From assembly GCA_041859095.1 (NCBI GenBank), contig JBHEKY010000028.1:1-64000 (forward strand): DNA of 64,000 nt, in the 5' to 3' direction. Positions 36,303 through 45,159 of the stretch are shown in pieces. The stretch is from UBA1422 sp041859095 (GTDB lineage: Bacteria > Bacillota > Clostridia > Peptostreptococcales > Anaerovoracaceae). The notes beneath the pieces are model-generated. The model was not told where the DNA came from, did no database searches, and saw only the letters and a list, made by a program, of their open reading frames with translations. The first letter of the stretch is position 1. Each line of letters opens with the position of its first letter. The translations under genes were made by a program, and so were the position numbers.

Positions 36303-37322
36303 TTGAACATCAAAGCAGTTGCAGACAAAGCCGGGGTCTCCGTAGCAACAGTGTCCCGGGTGATGAATCACCCAGAGTTGGTGACGGAAGAAACCAGAGA
36401 ACATATTCTCGCGGTCATGAAGAAAATGAACTACACGCCCAACTGGTTTGCACGAAACATTCAGTCTGCCAGAACGGGAATGATTGGACTATTGGTGCAC
36501 GACTTTTTGGACCCTTCCAATATGGAAATTGCCAAAGGGGTTGAAGCCATCGCTCACCAAAAGGGTTACCATGTCATGCTGTGCAACACCGAGTTCAACC
36601 CAGTAAAAGAAAAAGAATATATTGACACATTAGTGGAACGAAAAATTGATGGACTAATCTTGACATCCACTACCCTAAAGAACAGCGATTTGGACAAAAT
36701 AAGGAAACAAGGAGCCAACTATGTACTGGTTGGCAAAAATAAAAACATAAATAGACAGAATATTGTGTACACCGACTACAAGGCCGCTACAGAAGAAGCC
36801 ATATCCTACCTGATTACTCTTGGCCGAACCCGAATTGGACTGGCACTTGGAGAGTATCCTAAGCCGGAAATTGAAGAAAAGCTGGAGGGATATAAGCGGG
36901 CTCTCAAAGAAGGGGGGATCCCTTTTGAAGAAAAGCTGGTGTACCATGGGGAAAACAGCATTGAGGGCGGTTATCTGGTCGCATCCAAAATGTTGGACGA
37001 CAAGGTGGAGTTGGATGCCATCTTTGCGTCAACAGACCAAATGGCCTTAGGGGTTCTTGACAAACTGAAAAGCGCAGGGGTGGATATTCCTAATGACATC
37101 GCACTGATCGGGTTTGACGATCTTCGGATCGGCGCGTTGGTGGAACCCAAACTGACTACAATATCCAAACCGATGTATCGGATGGGGCTTATGGCAGCAA
37201 GACTGCTATTTGACATCATCGAAGGTGACGGTGCCGATGAAGTTCAAGAAATTGCCCTTCAGTCTAAACTCAAAATCAGAAAGTCCTGTGGCAATAAAGG
37301 CCGGTTAAAGGAAATTTGGTAA
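36303..37322 (+). CDS. LacI family transcriptional regulator
   Basis: A 339-residue repressor-type regulator. The helix-turn-helix is IKAVADKAGVSVATVSRVMN at the very N-terminus, followed by the hinge helix and a periplasmic-binding-protein-like ligand domain (TGMIGLLVHDF; later DIALIGFDDLRIG). The start is TTG with CCGGAGGG upstream. It is only 40 bases before a PreA-like gene and probably controls the pyrimidine-type genes that follow. The effector is unknown; LacI proteins usually bind sugars or nucleosides. Confidence 0.93.
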   Translation: MNIKAVADKAGVSVATVSRVMNHPELVTEETREHILAVMKKMNYTPNWFARNIQSARTGMIGLLVHDFLDPSNMEIAKGVEAIAHQKGYHVMLCNTEFNPVKEKEYIDTLVERKIDGLILTSTTLKNSDLDKIRKQGANYVLVGKNKNINRQNIVYTDYKAATEEAISYLITLGRTRIGLALGEYPKPEIEEKLEGYKRALKEGGIPFEEKLVYHGENSIEGGYLVASKMLDDKVELDAIFASTDQMALGVLDKLKSAGVDIPNDIALIGFDDLRIGALVEPKLTTISKPMYRMGLMAARLLFDIIEGDGADEVQEIALQSKLKIRKSCGNKGRLKEIW

Positions 37323-37362
37323 ACTACGACCACAGCAAATGCGAAGCATATAAGGAGAAAAC

Positions 37363-38496
37363 ATGTTATCCGTTGAAGCCATGGGCCTAAAACTAAAAAA
37401 CCCGGTGATTATCTCTGCTGGTCCCTGGACACGAGGACACAAAGGCATCCGTGCAGCACTGAATTCCGGTGCAGCGGCGGTGGTGACAGAAACCATCGTT
37501 GCAGAGCCTTATCCAGACCTTTCACCTCGCTATGCTTATGATGGTAGGGGGCTTCAAAATATTCGGATGTATAGCGCCTTGGATATGGAAGACTGGATCG
37601 AGGAGTTCAAGCAAATAAAAAAAGAAGGCCGTAGCACTGGCGACGGGTTGATTATAGCAAACATCACAGCGGGAACTCCGTCGGAACTGGCGTATCTGGC
37701 CAGAAAATTCGAAAAAGCCGGGGTGGATGCCCTGGAGCTTGGCTTGGCCTGTCCCATGGGAGAAGGGATGGAAATCGTCGCAGCAAATCCCAACAAAACC
37801 TACGCATTTACTAAGGAAGTAGTAGCAAACGTCAGCATACCCGTTATGGTGAAACTGACCCAATCCATGAACAATTTGCCAGAGGTAGTTGCATCAGTAG
37901 AAAAAGCAGGTGCATCCGGCATTACCGCAATCAATACCATGAGATGCATTCTAGGCATCAATGTTGATACAGGAGAACCCATACTACCCACCTATGGTGG
38001 GTATTCGGGAAGCCCCATCAGACCCTTGGGTCTGGCCACGGTGGCCGGCATTGCCCAAAGTACCGAACTGCCCATATTTGGTATTGGCGGCGTGGAGAAC
38101 TACAAAAACGTGTTGGAGTACATTATGCTAGGTGCTTCTGCAGCAGAAGTGGGGACGGCCATCCTGGTCAACGGGTACGGGATTATTCCAGAAATGATTT
38201 CAAATCTGGAACGCTGGATGAAAAAGCATCACTACGCCTCTCTGGAAGAAGTAAGAGGCACCAGCTTGGACAAACTGTATTCGTTTGAAGAGCTGAAGGT
38301 GGAGCCACAGCGTGCCTATCTGACATCTGAATGCACCAGAGAAGATTGCGGGAAATGTGTGGTCTGCTGTCTGGATGAAGCCATATCATTCCAGAGCGGA
38401 CACCTGATCATTGACGAAGACAAATGCACTGGTTGTGGGCTTTGCAGAGATATTTGTCCGGACAACAAAATTACATTGAAATGGAAAAAACTCTAG
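37363..38496 (+). CDS. PreA-like flavin dehydrogenase with ferredoxin tail
   Basis: A 377-residue protein of the dihydroorotate / dihydropyrimidine dehydrogenase family. The FMN barrel opens with LKNPVIISAGPWTRG and has LELGLACPMGEGM at the position of the catalytic NxSCP loop, and the phosphate-binding GIGGVENYKNVLEYIMLGA. Residues about 325-377 hold CTREDCGKCVVCC and CTGCGLCRDICP, two iron-sulfur motifs. It is a paralogue of the PreA gene at 41216, and also of pyrD at 45935. Reduction of uracil, thymine or a related ring is likely, but its Ala-Cys-Pro loop differs from true PreA. AAGGAG precedes the ATG. Confidence 0.82.
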   Translation: MLSVEAMGLKLKNPVIISAGPWTRGHKGIRAALNSGAAAVVTETIVAEPYPDLSPRYAYDGRGLQNIRMYSALDMEDWIEEFKQIKKEGRSTGDGLIIANITAGTPSELAYLARKFEKAGVDALELGLACPMGEGMEIVAANPNKTYAFTKEVVANVSIPVMVKLTQSMNNLPEVVASVEKAGASGITAINTMRCILGINVDTGEPILPTYGGYSGSPIRPLGLATVAGIAQSTELPIFGIGGVENYKNVLEYIMLGASAAEVGTAILVNGYGIIPEMISNLERWMKKHHYASLEEVRGTSLDKLYSFEELKVEPQRAYLTSECTREDCGKCVVCCLDEAISFQSGHLIIDEDKCTGCGLCRDICPDNKITLKWKKL

Positions 38497-38589
38497 CCAC
38501 GGGTGTATAATTAATAGGTATCCAACAATTATTAAACAACCAATAATTAATGTTTGTTTCATTAAAGATATATCTAAGGAGGAACAGAA

Positions 38590-39852
38590 ATGTACAAATG
38601 TGATGTGAAGAGAATGGAAGACAAGATCAACACATTCTCGAAGTTTGGTGATGCGGGACACGGCGGAGTAACAAGATATTCCCTTTCGCCGGAAGCCCAC
38701 ATGGCGCGGGACGAATTTGTCAAGAGAATGAAGGCCGTCGGCGCAATTATTACGATGGATGATATGGCCAACGTGTACGCCACCATTCCCGGCACCGACC
38801 CCAATGCGCAAAGAATCGTCATGGCATCCCATGTTGACTCAGTCCGGAATGGGGGAAACTATGATGGCATATTAGGTGTCTTGACTGGTATGGAAGTCTT
38901 GGAAACCGTAGTTGCCGAAAACATCCCACACAAACATCCGTTGACAGCAATGATCTGGACAAACGAAGAAGGATCCCTGTATCCGCCTGCCATGTTTGTA
39001 TCCGGTATTGTATGCAATGATTACCTACCCCCGGCCATTGGCAAAAACTTCATTGAAGAAAAACTAATGCAGTCTAAGAGTGTATTGGACAAAACCACAA
39101 CTTTCGGTGAAATGCTAGCAAAGAGCGCTTACAAAGGCGACAAAAAAAATCGATTTAACAAAGAAGACTATAAAGCGATGTTTGAACTGCATATTGAACA
39201 AGGTCCTATTCTTGAGGATGCAGGCAATCAAATCGGTGTGGTTCAGTGCGTGCTTGGTATGTTCAATTATAGAATCAAGTTCCATGGATTCTCAGCCCAC
39301 GCAGGCACCTTCCCCATGAACAAGCGTCATGACGCATTGTTTGCAGCAGCACAAGCGATTGTTTATCTCCATGCAGAAATTGACAAGCTAGGCAGACCGG
39401 AATTGGTTTACACAACCGGCGAAATGGTTTGCCTGCCTAATGTGCATACAGTCATTCCAAACTATGTGGATTTCTCCATCGATGTTCGTCATGAAGATCC
39501 CAAAGTTCTGGAATCCGTCATGAACATCATTAAAACCCTTCCAGAAAAGACATGGGCCGGATGCACCTGCGAAATCGCTGAACAGTGGAAGAGAGACACC
39601 GTATACTTCGACAAGAAGCTGGTCGGACTAGTTGACGAATCCGCTAAAGAGTTGGGCCTTGCCTATCAGCCCATTAACTCAGGCGCAGGTCATGATGCTC
39701 AATTCGCATCCTATGTAGTGCCCACCACCATGATTTTTGTTAAATCAAAGGCAGGCTTGTCCCATTGCGAAGAAGAATATTCATCTCCTGAAGATTGCAC
39801 TGCAGGCGCTTCCGTGATGCTGAATGCAGTTCTTAAATTGGACGCTGAGTAA
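38590..39852 (+). CDS. Zn-dependent N-carbamoyl amidohydrolase (M20 hydantoinase/carbamoylase family)
   Basis: A 420-residue binuclear-metal amidohydrolase. Metal ligands appear in ASHVDSVRNGGNYDGILG, the catalytic glutamate in IWTNEEGS, and the substrate region in LHIEQGPILE. GFSAHAGTFPM belongs to the dimerisation domain, and NSGAGHDAQF supplies the last metal ligand. Relatives split N-carbamoyl-beta-alanine, N-carbamoyl amino acids or allantoate. Standing between two dihydropyrimidine-dehydrogenase-like genes, N-carbamoyl-beta-alanine (product of uracil ring opening) is the likely substrate. AAGGAGG lies eight bases before the ATG. Confidence 0.88.
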   Translation: MYKCDVKRMEDKINTFSKFGDAGHGGVTRYSLSPEAHMARDEFVKRMKAVGAIITMDDMANVYATIPGTDPNAQRIVMASHVDSVRNGGNYDGILGVLTGMEVLETVVAENIPHKHPLTAMIWTNEEGSLYPPAMFVSGIVCNDYLPPAIGKNFIEEKLMQSKSVLDKTTTFGEMLAKSAYKGDKKNRFNKEDYKAMFELHIEQGPILEDAGNQIGVVQCVLGMFNYRIKFHGFSAHAGTFPMNKRHDALFAAAQAIVYLHAEIDKLGRPELVYTTGEMVCLPNVHTVIPNYVDFSIDVRHEDPKVLESVMNIIKTLPEKTWAGCTCEIAEQWKRDTVYFDKKLVGLVDESAKELGLAYQPINSGAGHDAQFASYVVPTTMIFVKSKAGLSHCEEEYSSPEDCTAGASVMLNAVLKLDAE

Positions 39853-39870
39853 ACATTAAAAGATTATTTT

Positions 39871-39910
39871 ATCTTTGCCCCGTTGTGATCTGTCCCGGCG
39901 GGACAAAGAT
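39871..39910 (+). promoter_or_regulatory. Inverted repeat in the preT leader
   Basis: ATCTTTG-C-CCCG and CGGG-A-CAAAGAT form a 12-base-pair stem with one mismatch and a 16-base loop, 36 bases upstream of the preT start. No T-run follows, so it is more likely an operator or RNA-stabilising element than a terminator. Confidence 0.35.
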
Positions 39911-39945
39911 TCAAGAATAATATATGAACGAAGGAGGAGTAAAAA

Positions 39946-41214
39946 TTGAGTAAAGTAGATAAACCCAAGTATACTGCTGAAGCAATGGCCGGTTACAACC
40001 ATAGAACCGCCATGGAAGAAGCAGCAAGATGCTTGCTCTGCCATGATGCGCCTTGCAGCAAAGGATGCCCCGCAGGAACAAATCCAGGGGACTTCATCCG
40101 TTCCATCCGATTCCGGAATGTGAAGGGTGCCGCTGAAATCATTAGAGAAAATAATGTTCTCGGCGGAACTTGTGCAAGAGTATGTCCTTATGACAGACTT
40201 TGCGAAGAGTATTGCAGCAGATGTGGCATTGACAAACCGATCAAAATCGGAGAACTTCAAAGATATGCCATCGATCAGGAAAAGATTTTCAAAATGAAGA
40301 CCCTGAAAGCACCTGCAAAGAAAATGAAACAAACCGTTGCTTGCGTAGGAGCCGGTCCGGCTTCCCTGGCTTGCGCCGCTGAACTGGCAAAAGCAGGATA
40401 CAAAGTAACCATTTTCGAAAGAGAAGAAAAGCCCGGTGGCGTGCTGACATATGGCATTGCACCCAGCAGACTTCCCCAGGCAGTCGTAGATCACGACATC
40501 GCTCAGGTAAAAGGACTCGGCGTCAAGTTCGAATTAGGCAAGAAAGTGAAAGCAGCCGACTTGGAAGGCTTTGATGCTATATTCCTTGGCACCGGCCTAT
40601 GGGGATCCAAATTCCCCTCCATCCCCGGCATTGATCTGAAGGGTGCCTATGCAGCCAACGAGTATCTGAAGAAAGCCAGATCCGGAGCCAAAGGGTTCAA
40701 TCCCGGCAAAAAAGTAGTTGTTATCGGCGGCGGCGACGTCGCAGTTGACTGTGCAGTCACAGCGAAACTCCTGGGCGCTGAAGATGTAAAAATCGTCTAC
40801 AGAAGAACCCTGGAAGAAGCACCGGGCAATATGACAGAATTCCAGTATGCTTTGTCACTAGGCATTGGCATCACCACAAACATGGCACCGGCTGAAGTCA
40901 TCGGAACCAAAAAAGTGGAAGCGGTTGCATTTGATGGCAGAAAGAAAGTAGCAGAAAAATCCGGCTTGAAGCTGGAAGCTGACACTGTAGTATTCGCCAT
41001 AGGTCAAGGTGCAGAAGATGTATCAGACCTGGTCGCTGTTGACACAGACGACAAAGGCATGATCAAAGCAAACAAAAACGGCAAAACCAGTGTGAAGAAA
41101 TACTTCGCAGCAGGCGACATCGTTAATGGCGGCAAGACCGTTGTTGAAGCGGTTGCTGATGGCAAGGCCTCTGCGTTTGCGATCATAGCATTCTTAGAGA
41201 AAGGAGTGAAATAG
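39946..41214 (+). CDS. preT: Dihydropyrimidine dehydrogenase subunit PreT (NAD(P)-linked flavoprotein)
   Basis: A 422-residue GltD-like flavoprotein. N-terminal iron-sulfur cysteines are in CLLCHDAPCSKGCPAGTNP and GGTCARVCPYDRLCEEYC. The FAD motif is VACVGAGPASLACAAELA (near residue 130), and the NAD(P) motif VVVIGGGDVAVDCAV. It passes electrons from NAD(P)H to PreA. The start is TTG with AAGGAGGAG upstream. It is one base from preA, so the two form a stoichiometric pair, as in the bacterial NAD-dependent dihydropyrimidine dehydrogenase. Confidence 0.9.
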   Translation: MSKVDKPKYTAEAMAGYNHRTAMEEAARCLLCHDAPCSKGCPAGTNPGDFIRSIRFRNVKGAAEIIRENNVLGGTCARVCPYDRLCEEYCSRCGIDKPIKIGELQRYAIDQEKIFKMKTLKAPAKKMKQTVACVGAGPASLACAAELAKAGYKVTIFEREEKPGGVLTYGIAPSRLPQAVVDHDIAQVKGLGVKFELGKKVKAADLEGFDAIFLGTGLWGSKFPSIPGIDLKGAYAANEYLKKARSGAKGFNPGKKVVVIGGGDVAVDCAVTAKLLGAEDVKIVYRRTLEEAPGNMTEFQYALSLGIGITTNMAPAEVIGTKKVEAVAFDGRKKVAEKSGLKLEADTVVFAIGQGAEDVSDLVAVDTDDKGMIKANKNGKTSVKKYFAAGDIVNGGKTVVEAVADGKASAFAIIAFLEKGVK

Positions 41215-41215
41215 G

Positions 41216-42496
41216 ATGGCAGTTAAAAAAGATTTATCCATTAATTACCTGGGAGTCCATTGTGAGAATCCGTTCTTCCTTTCCTCTTCCCCTGTAGGCG
41301 GCAACTATGACATGGTCAGAAAAAGCTACGAAGCAGGATGGGGTGGTGTCTTCTTTAAGACCGTCGGCATCTTTGTTGCAGACGAATGCTCCCCTAGATT
41401 TGATATCACAAGAAAAGAAGGAACCCCATGGCTTGGATTCAAGAACATGGAGCAAATCTCCGACAAACCGACAGAAGTTAACTTCGAGTTTATGCGTCGA
41501 CTGAAGGAAGATTACCCAGAAAAAGTAATGGTAGCAACCATCATGGGTAGCTCTGACGACGAATGGAAACAACTGGCCAAAATGTGCGAACAAGCTGGCG
41601 CTGACTTAATTGAAGGAAACTTCTCCTGCCCGCAGATGACATCCCATGATATGGGATCCGATGTTGGCACAAACGTTGCCTTAGTTGAGCAGTATGCAAG
41701 AGCCGTCACAAGCGCAACCAAAATTCCGTTCATTGCCAAGATGACCCCTAACACAAAGAACATGGAGGAACCTGCAAGAGCAGCCATAAGAGGCGGAGCC
41801 GCCTCTGTATCCGGTATCAACACTGTCAAGTCCATCACTAATTTGGACTTTGAGAACATGACCGGTATGCCTGTTGTAAACGGCAAATCATCCATATCCG
41901 GATATTCCGGCGCAGCGGTTAAGCCAATCGCACTGCGATTTGCTGCCAACTTGTTGCAGGATGAAGAGATTCACAGACTTTGCGCAGCGCAGGGCCGAAA
42001 ATTTGAGTATAGCGGCATCGGCGGAATCGAAACATGGCGCGATGCTGCAGAATTCCTGGCACTTGGATGTAGAAACATCCAGGTTACCACAGCTATTATG
42101 CAGTACGGTTACAGAATCGTTGAAGACATGATCAGTGGAATGTCCCATTTCATGGATGAAAGAGGATATACCAACATCGAACAATTCATTGGTTCTGCAC
42201 TACCCAACCTGATTCCAGCAGAAGAGATTAACCGTGACTTCAAAGTATTTCCCAAATTTGACAACAAAAAGTGCGTTGGTTGTGGCAGATGCTATGTATC
42301 CTGCTATGATGCAGCCCATCAGGCCATTGACTGGGATGAAAAGAAGAGAAAGCCGATTCTGATTGAAGACAATTGCGTCGGATGTCACCTTTGCCTGAAT
42401 GTTTGTCCTGTACAGGATTGTATCCTGCCGGGAGAAATCAAATGGAAGAAGGGTCGCAAAAAGATAGACGTTGCTGTGAAGCACGACTACGAATAG
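41216..42496 (+). CDS. preA: Dihydropyrimidine dehydrogenase subunit PreA
   Basis: A 426-residue catalytic subunit that reduces uracil or thymine to the dihydro form. The FMN barrel starts with the conserved LGVHCENPFFLSSSPVGGNY; the catalytic cysteine is in EGNFSCPQM. Two [4Fe-4S] clusters lie in the C-terminal tail (CVGCGRCYVSCYDAAH and CVGCHLCLNVCPVQDC), the usual PreA arrangement. AAGGAG is placed before the ATG inside the end of preT. It is followed by a terminator. A dihydropyrimidinase gene is not found beside it. Confidence 0.92.
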   Translation: MAVKKDLSINYLGVHCENPFFLSSSPVGGNYDMVRKSYEAGWGGVFFKTVGIFVADECSPRFDITRKEGTPWLGFKNMEQISDKPTEVNFEFMRRLKEDYPEKVMVATIMGSSDDEWKQLAKMCEQAGADLIEGNFSCPQMTSHDMGSDVGTNVALVEQYARAVTSATKIPFIAKMTPNTKNMEEPARAAIRGGAASVSGINTVKSITNLDFENMTGMPVVNGKSSISGYSGAAVKPIALRFAANLLQDEEIHRLCAAQGRKFEYSGIGGIETWRDAAEFLALGCRNIQVTTAIMQYGYRIVEDMISGMSHFMDERGYTNIEQFIGSALPNLIPAEEINRDFKVFPKFDNKKCVGCGRCYVSCYDAAHQAIDWDEKKRKPILIEDNCVGCHLCLNVCPVQDCILPGEIKWKKGRKKIDVAVKHDYE

Positions 42497-42544
42497 GCCA
42501 TTTGCCCCTTATTAGGCAAAAAATATAACAATTAGCATAGTGAG

Positions 42545-42582
42545 AAGCCCGGACAATTGTTGTCCGGGCTTTGAACTTTTTT
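42545..42582 (+). terminator. Terminator after preA
   Basis: A 12-base-pair stem (AAGCCCGGACAA and its complement) with a three-base loop, followed by GAACTTTTTT. The -35 element of the next promoter lies within its foot. Confidence 0.83.
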
Positions 42583-42599
42583 GGGGAATGGGGTATAAT
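42571..42599 (+). promoter_or_regulatory. Promoter for the MFS gene, overlapping the preA terminator
   Basis: TTGAAC, 17 bases, TATAAT. The -35 hexamer begins in the last base of the upstream terminator stem, and the T-run lies in the spacer. Confidence 0.75.
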
Positions 42600-42636
42600 G
42601 TGAAACGTTGAAATAATTTATAGCATGGAGCAAAAA

Positions 42637-43836
42637 ATGAAGCAATTTACCTTTGGCAAATATACCATATCTAAAGATCTGTTATTATTTTTAATCATCA
42701 GCGTGCTGATGGGCGTCGTTCTGGCGGTGGAAAGCACTTCCTTTGCCAACAGACTATACGAAGACCTTAATTTTACAGTGCTTCAACGATCCGGTTTGGA
42801 AGCGCCTCGCGAACTCCCGGGACTTCTGACCGTCGTAGTGATTGGACTGCTCAGCGGTATGGGTGACATCCGAATGGCAGCCTTAGCCAACATTGTTGGA
42901 GGCATCGGGCTCTTGGCATTTGGTCAAATCCCAGGAGTATTTTCCTTGGTTCTTGTTACGTTGCTTATCTACAGCACAGGTCAGCATCTGTATTTCCCCT
43001 TATCCAGCACCATTGCCATGCAATTTGCCAAAGGGGAGCAGTTCGGTGCACGACTAGGACAAATTCAAGGGCTTGGCAGTGCAGCGATTATCGTGGCCAG
43101 CGCGGTACTCTATATCATCTACCGTTTTTTTGATGTCAGTTATCAGGCCGTATTCAGTTTTGCAGGTGTCGTGCTGATTGTGGCGGGGGTTTTATTCTTA
43201 TTCATGCGAAATGACATCAAAGAAAACAACCATGGCAAGCGGTTCGTCTTTAAAAAGGAATACAAGATGTATTATGCCCTGGCCACCGTCAATGGTGCCA
43301 GGAAGCAGATTACGCTGACATTTGCGCCTTGGCTTCTAATTGATGTATACGGTCAACCGGTAACCGTCATCACCGCATTGTTTTTCTTGGTTTGTGTGAT
43401 GAATCTATTTTTCAAACCCTGGTATGGGCGTTTGATTGACAGAAAGGGAGAATCCTATGCGCTGAAGCTGGAAGCGTTTGTGATGTTTGCAGCGTGCGTT
43501 GGATTTGCTTTTTCCAAATCGCTTTTTCCGTTCCAGCTTGCACTGATTCTCGTGGGTGTTTCCTATGTTGCCGACAAGCTGATGGAATCCGCCGGCATGG
43601 CAAGAGCCACCTACGTCCGAAAGATGTGCCACGCACCGTCTGAAGTGTCCCGAACCCTGGCAATGGGACAAAGCATGGATCATGTGGTTTCCATGACCAT
43701 TCCCCTTTTGGCAGGCTTTGTCTGGTACGCCAACGGTAGCATTGGATATGTTTATGTATTCATCGGGGGCATGGCAATCTCTGCAGCGAACTATTATCTG
43801 GCGTCTAAATTAAAAGCTTTGCCAAAGCAAAAATAA
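42637..43836 (+). CDS. MFS family transporter
   Basis: A 399-residue membrane protein with about 11-12 hydrophobic segments, of the major facilitator superfamily. A short hydrophilic loop with RNDIKENNHGKRF divides the two halves, and WYGRLIDRKGESYALK resembles the MFS loop motif between helices. The ATG at 42637 is chosen because GGAG lies six bases before it; a second ATG twelve bases earlier has no ribosome site. It has its own promoter, so it is not simply part of the pre operon, yet it lies between pyrimidine catabolic and biosynthetic genes. The substrate is unknown. Confidence 0.85.
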   Translation: MKQFTFGKYTISKDLLLFLIISVLMGVVLAVESTSFANRLYEDLNFTVLQRSGLEAPRELPGLLTVVVIGLLSGMGDIRMAALANIVGGIGLLAFGQIPGVFSLVLVTLLIYSTGQHLYFPLSSTIAMQFAKGEQFGARLGQIQGLGSAAIIVASAVLYIIYRFFDVSYQAVFSFAGVVLIVAGVLFLFMRNDIKENNHGKRFVFKKEYKMYYALATVNGARKQITLTFAPWLLIDVYGQPVTVITALFFLVCVMNLFFKPWYGRLIDRKGESYALKLEAFVMFAACVGFAFSKSLFPFQLALILVGVSYVADKLMESAGMARATYVRKMCHAPSEVSRTLAMGQSMDHVVSMTIPLLAGFVWYANGSIGYVYVFIGGMAISAANYYLASKLKALPKQK

Positions 43837-43840
43837 GAGT

Positions 43841-43869
43841 TTGACAAAACAACTTTCCCATGATAAACT
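43841..43869 (+). promoter_or_regulatory. Promoter for the pyr operon
   Basis: TTGACA, 17 bases, TAAACT, only about 30 bases before the pyrC start. The leader is too short for a PyrR-type attenuator upstream of pyrC. Confidence 0.7.
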
Positions 43870-43899
43870 TGAAAAAATTTGGGAAAAAAGGAATTCGAC

Positions 43900-45159
43900 A
43901 TGGGAATCTATTTGAGAAACGGAAATGTCTTCAACGGAAGACAATGGGAGAAGCGGGACGTCATCCTTGAGGGAGGACGGATTGCCGCATTAATGCCATC
44001 CGGGCAAGGATTTTTGGAATCAGATTCTGTAATGGACAATTTATCTATTGAATATAAAAGAGTTATCAATTGCGATAACTCTTTTCTTTTGCCCGGATTT
44101 ATGGACGTTCACGTGCATCTTCGGGAGCCGGGGTACGAATACAAGGAAACCATCGCCACGGGAACTCTGGCTGGTGCAGCCGGTGGATACACCACTCTTT
44201 TCGCCATGCCGAATGTGAACCCCGCGCCAGGCAATCAGCAGGCACTGTCAATCCAACTTGAGGCAATCCGAAAGCATGCGCATATTCCGGTGATTCCTTA
44301 TGGAACCATTACCGTGAAGCGTGACGGTATCGGAATGCTTTCGGACCTGAATGCACTAGCACCTGAGGTGGCCGGATTCAGCGATGACGGAACCGGGGTA
44401 CAACGGGCAGACCTGATGGAAGAGGCGATGGAAAAAGCCAAAACGCTGGACAAAATCATCGTTGCTCATTGCGAAGATGAAAGCTTATCAGCAGCCGGAG
44501 ACTACCGCAGCAGCGAGTGGACTCAAGTGGCACGGGACTTAGCCTTGTGCAAAAAAACCGGATGCAAATATCACGTATGTCACGTGTCGACTAAAGAAAG
44601 TCTCCGTCTGATCCACGATGCCAAACAAGCAGGACTGAATGTGACTTGTGAGACCGCGCCTCACTATCTAATTTTCTCTGAAGAGGACAGGCTAGATGAT
44701 GGACGATTCAAAATGAACCCCCCGCTGATGAGCAAGGAAGATAAACACGCCTTGATTGAGGGCCTTGCGGACGGAACTATAGATATGATTGCCACGGACC
44801 ATGCACCCCATAGCAGGGAAGAGAAATCCCGGGGTTTCGCCGGTAGTGCCAATGGTGTGGTGGGACTGGAAACTGCTTTTCCTGTGCTTTATACCCAATT
44901 GGTGCTGACAGGAAAACTGACACTGGAACGCCTGGTGGATGCTTTGGCTGTTGCACCAAGAAAAAGATTTGGTCTGCGCGGCGGTGTGTTAGAACCCGGG
45001 CAGCCGGCGGATTTATGCCTTTGGGAGTTGGAAACATCCTATGCCATCAACCCGGACACATTTTACAGCAAAGGAAGAAGTACACCATTTGAAGGAATGC
45101 AAGTGATGGGTGCTAACAAGTGTACCATCCTAGGAGGAACCGTTGTATGGGAACGATAA
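43900..45159 (+). CDS. pyrC: Dihydroorotase
   Basis: PyrC closes N-carbamoyl-aspartate to dihydroorotate. The 419-residue class I enzyme shows metal ligands in DVHVHLREPG (His71, His73), the cis-proline region FAMPNVNP, HCEDE, and IATDHAPHS. The stretch between the N-terminal beta domain and the barrel is about 15 residues longer than usual, and this extra part contains a perfect 12-base-pair hairpin in the DNA (44056). The ATG at 43900 follows AAAAGGA. It is the first gene of the overlapping pyrCKDFEBI series. Confidence 0.95.
   Translation: MGIYLRNGNVFNGRQWEKRDVILEGGRIAALMPSGQGFLESDSVMDNLSIEYKRVINCDNSFLLPGFMDVHVHLREPGYEYKETIATGTLAGAAGGYTTLFAMPNVNPAPGNQQALSIQLEAIRKHAHIPVIPYGTITVKRDGIGMLSDLNALAPEVAGFSDDGTGVQRADLMEEAMEKAKTLDKIIVAHCEDESLSAAGDYRSSEWTQVARDLALCKKTGCKYHVCHVSTKESLRLIHDAKQAGLNVTCETAPHYLIFSEEDRLDDGRFKMNPPLMSKEDKHALIEGLADGTIDMIATDHAPHSREEKSRGFAGSANGVVGLETAFPVLYTQLVLTGKLTLERLVDALAVAPRKRFGLRGGVLEPGQPADLCLWELETSYAINPDTFYSKGRSTPFEGMQVMGANKCTILGGTVVWER
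44056..44090 (+). promoter_or_regulatory. Perfect hairpin inside pyrC, terminator-like
   Basis: AAAAGAGTTATC and GATAACTCTTTT form a 12-base-pair perfect stem with a six-base loop, followed by CTTTTG. It lies in codons 53-62 of pyrC, in a segment absent from most dihydroorotases. It may be chance or an intragenic attenuator for the operon. Confidence 0.45.

Noticed and set aside
43870..43899. A PyrR-type attenuator before pyrC
   Set aside because: The leader is only about 30 bases and contains no anti-terminator or PyrR-binding loop; the hairpin inside pyrC is reported separately.
44521..44540. TGGCACGGGACTTAG as a sigma-54 promoter
   Set aside because: It lies inside pyrC, lacks the -12 GC at the right place, and no gene start follows.
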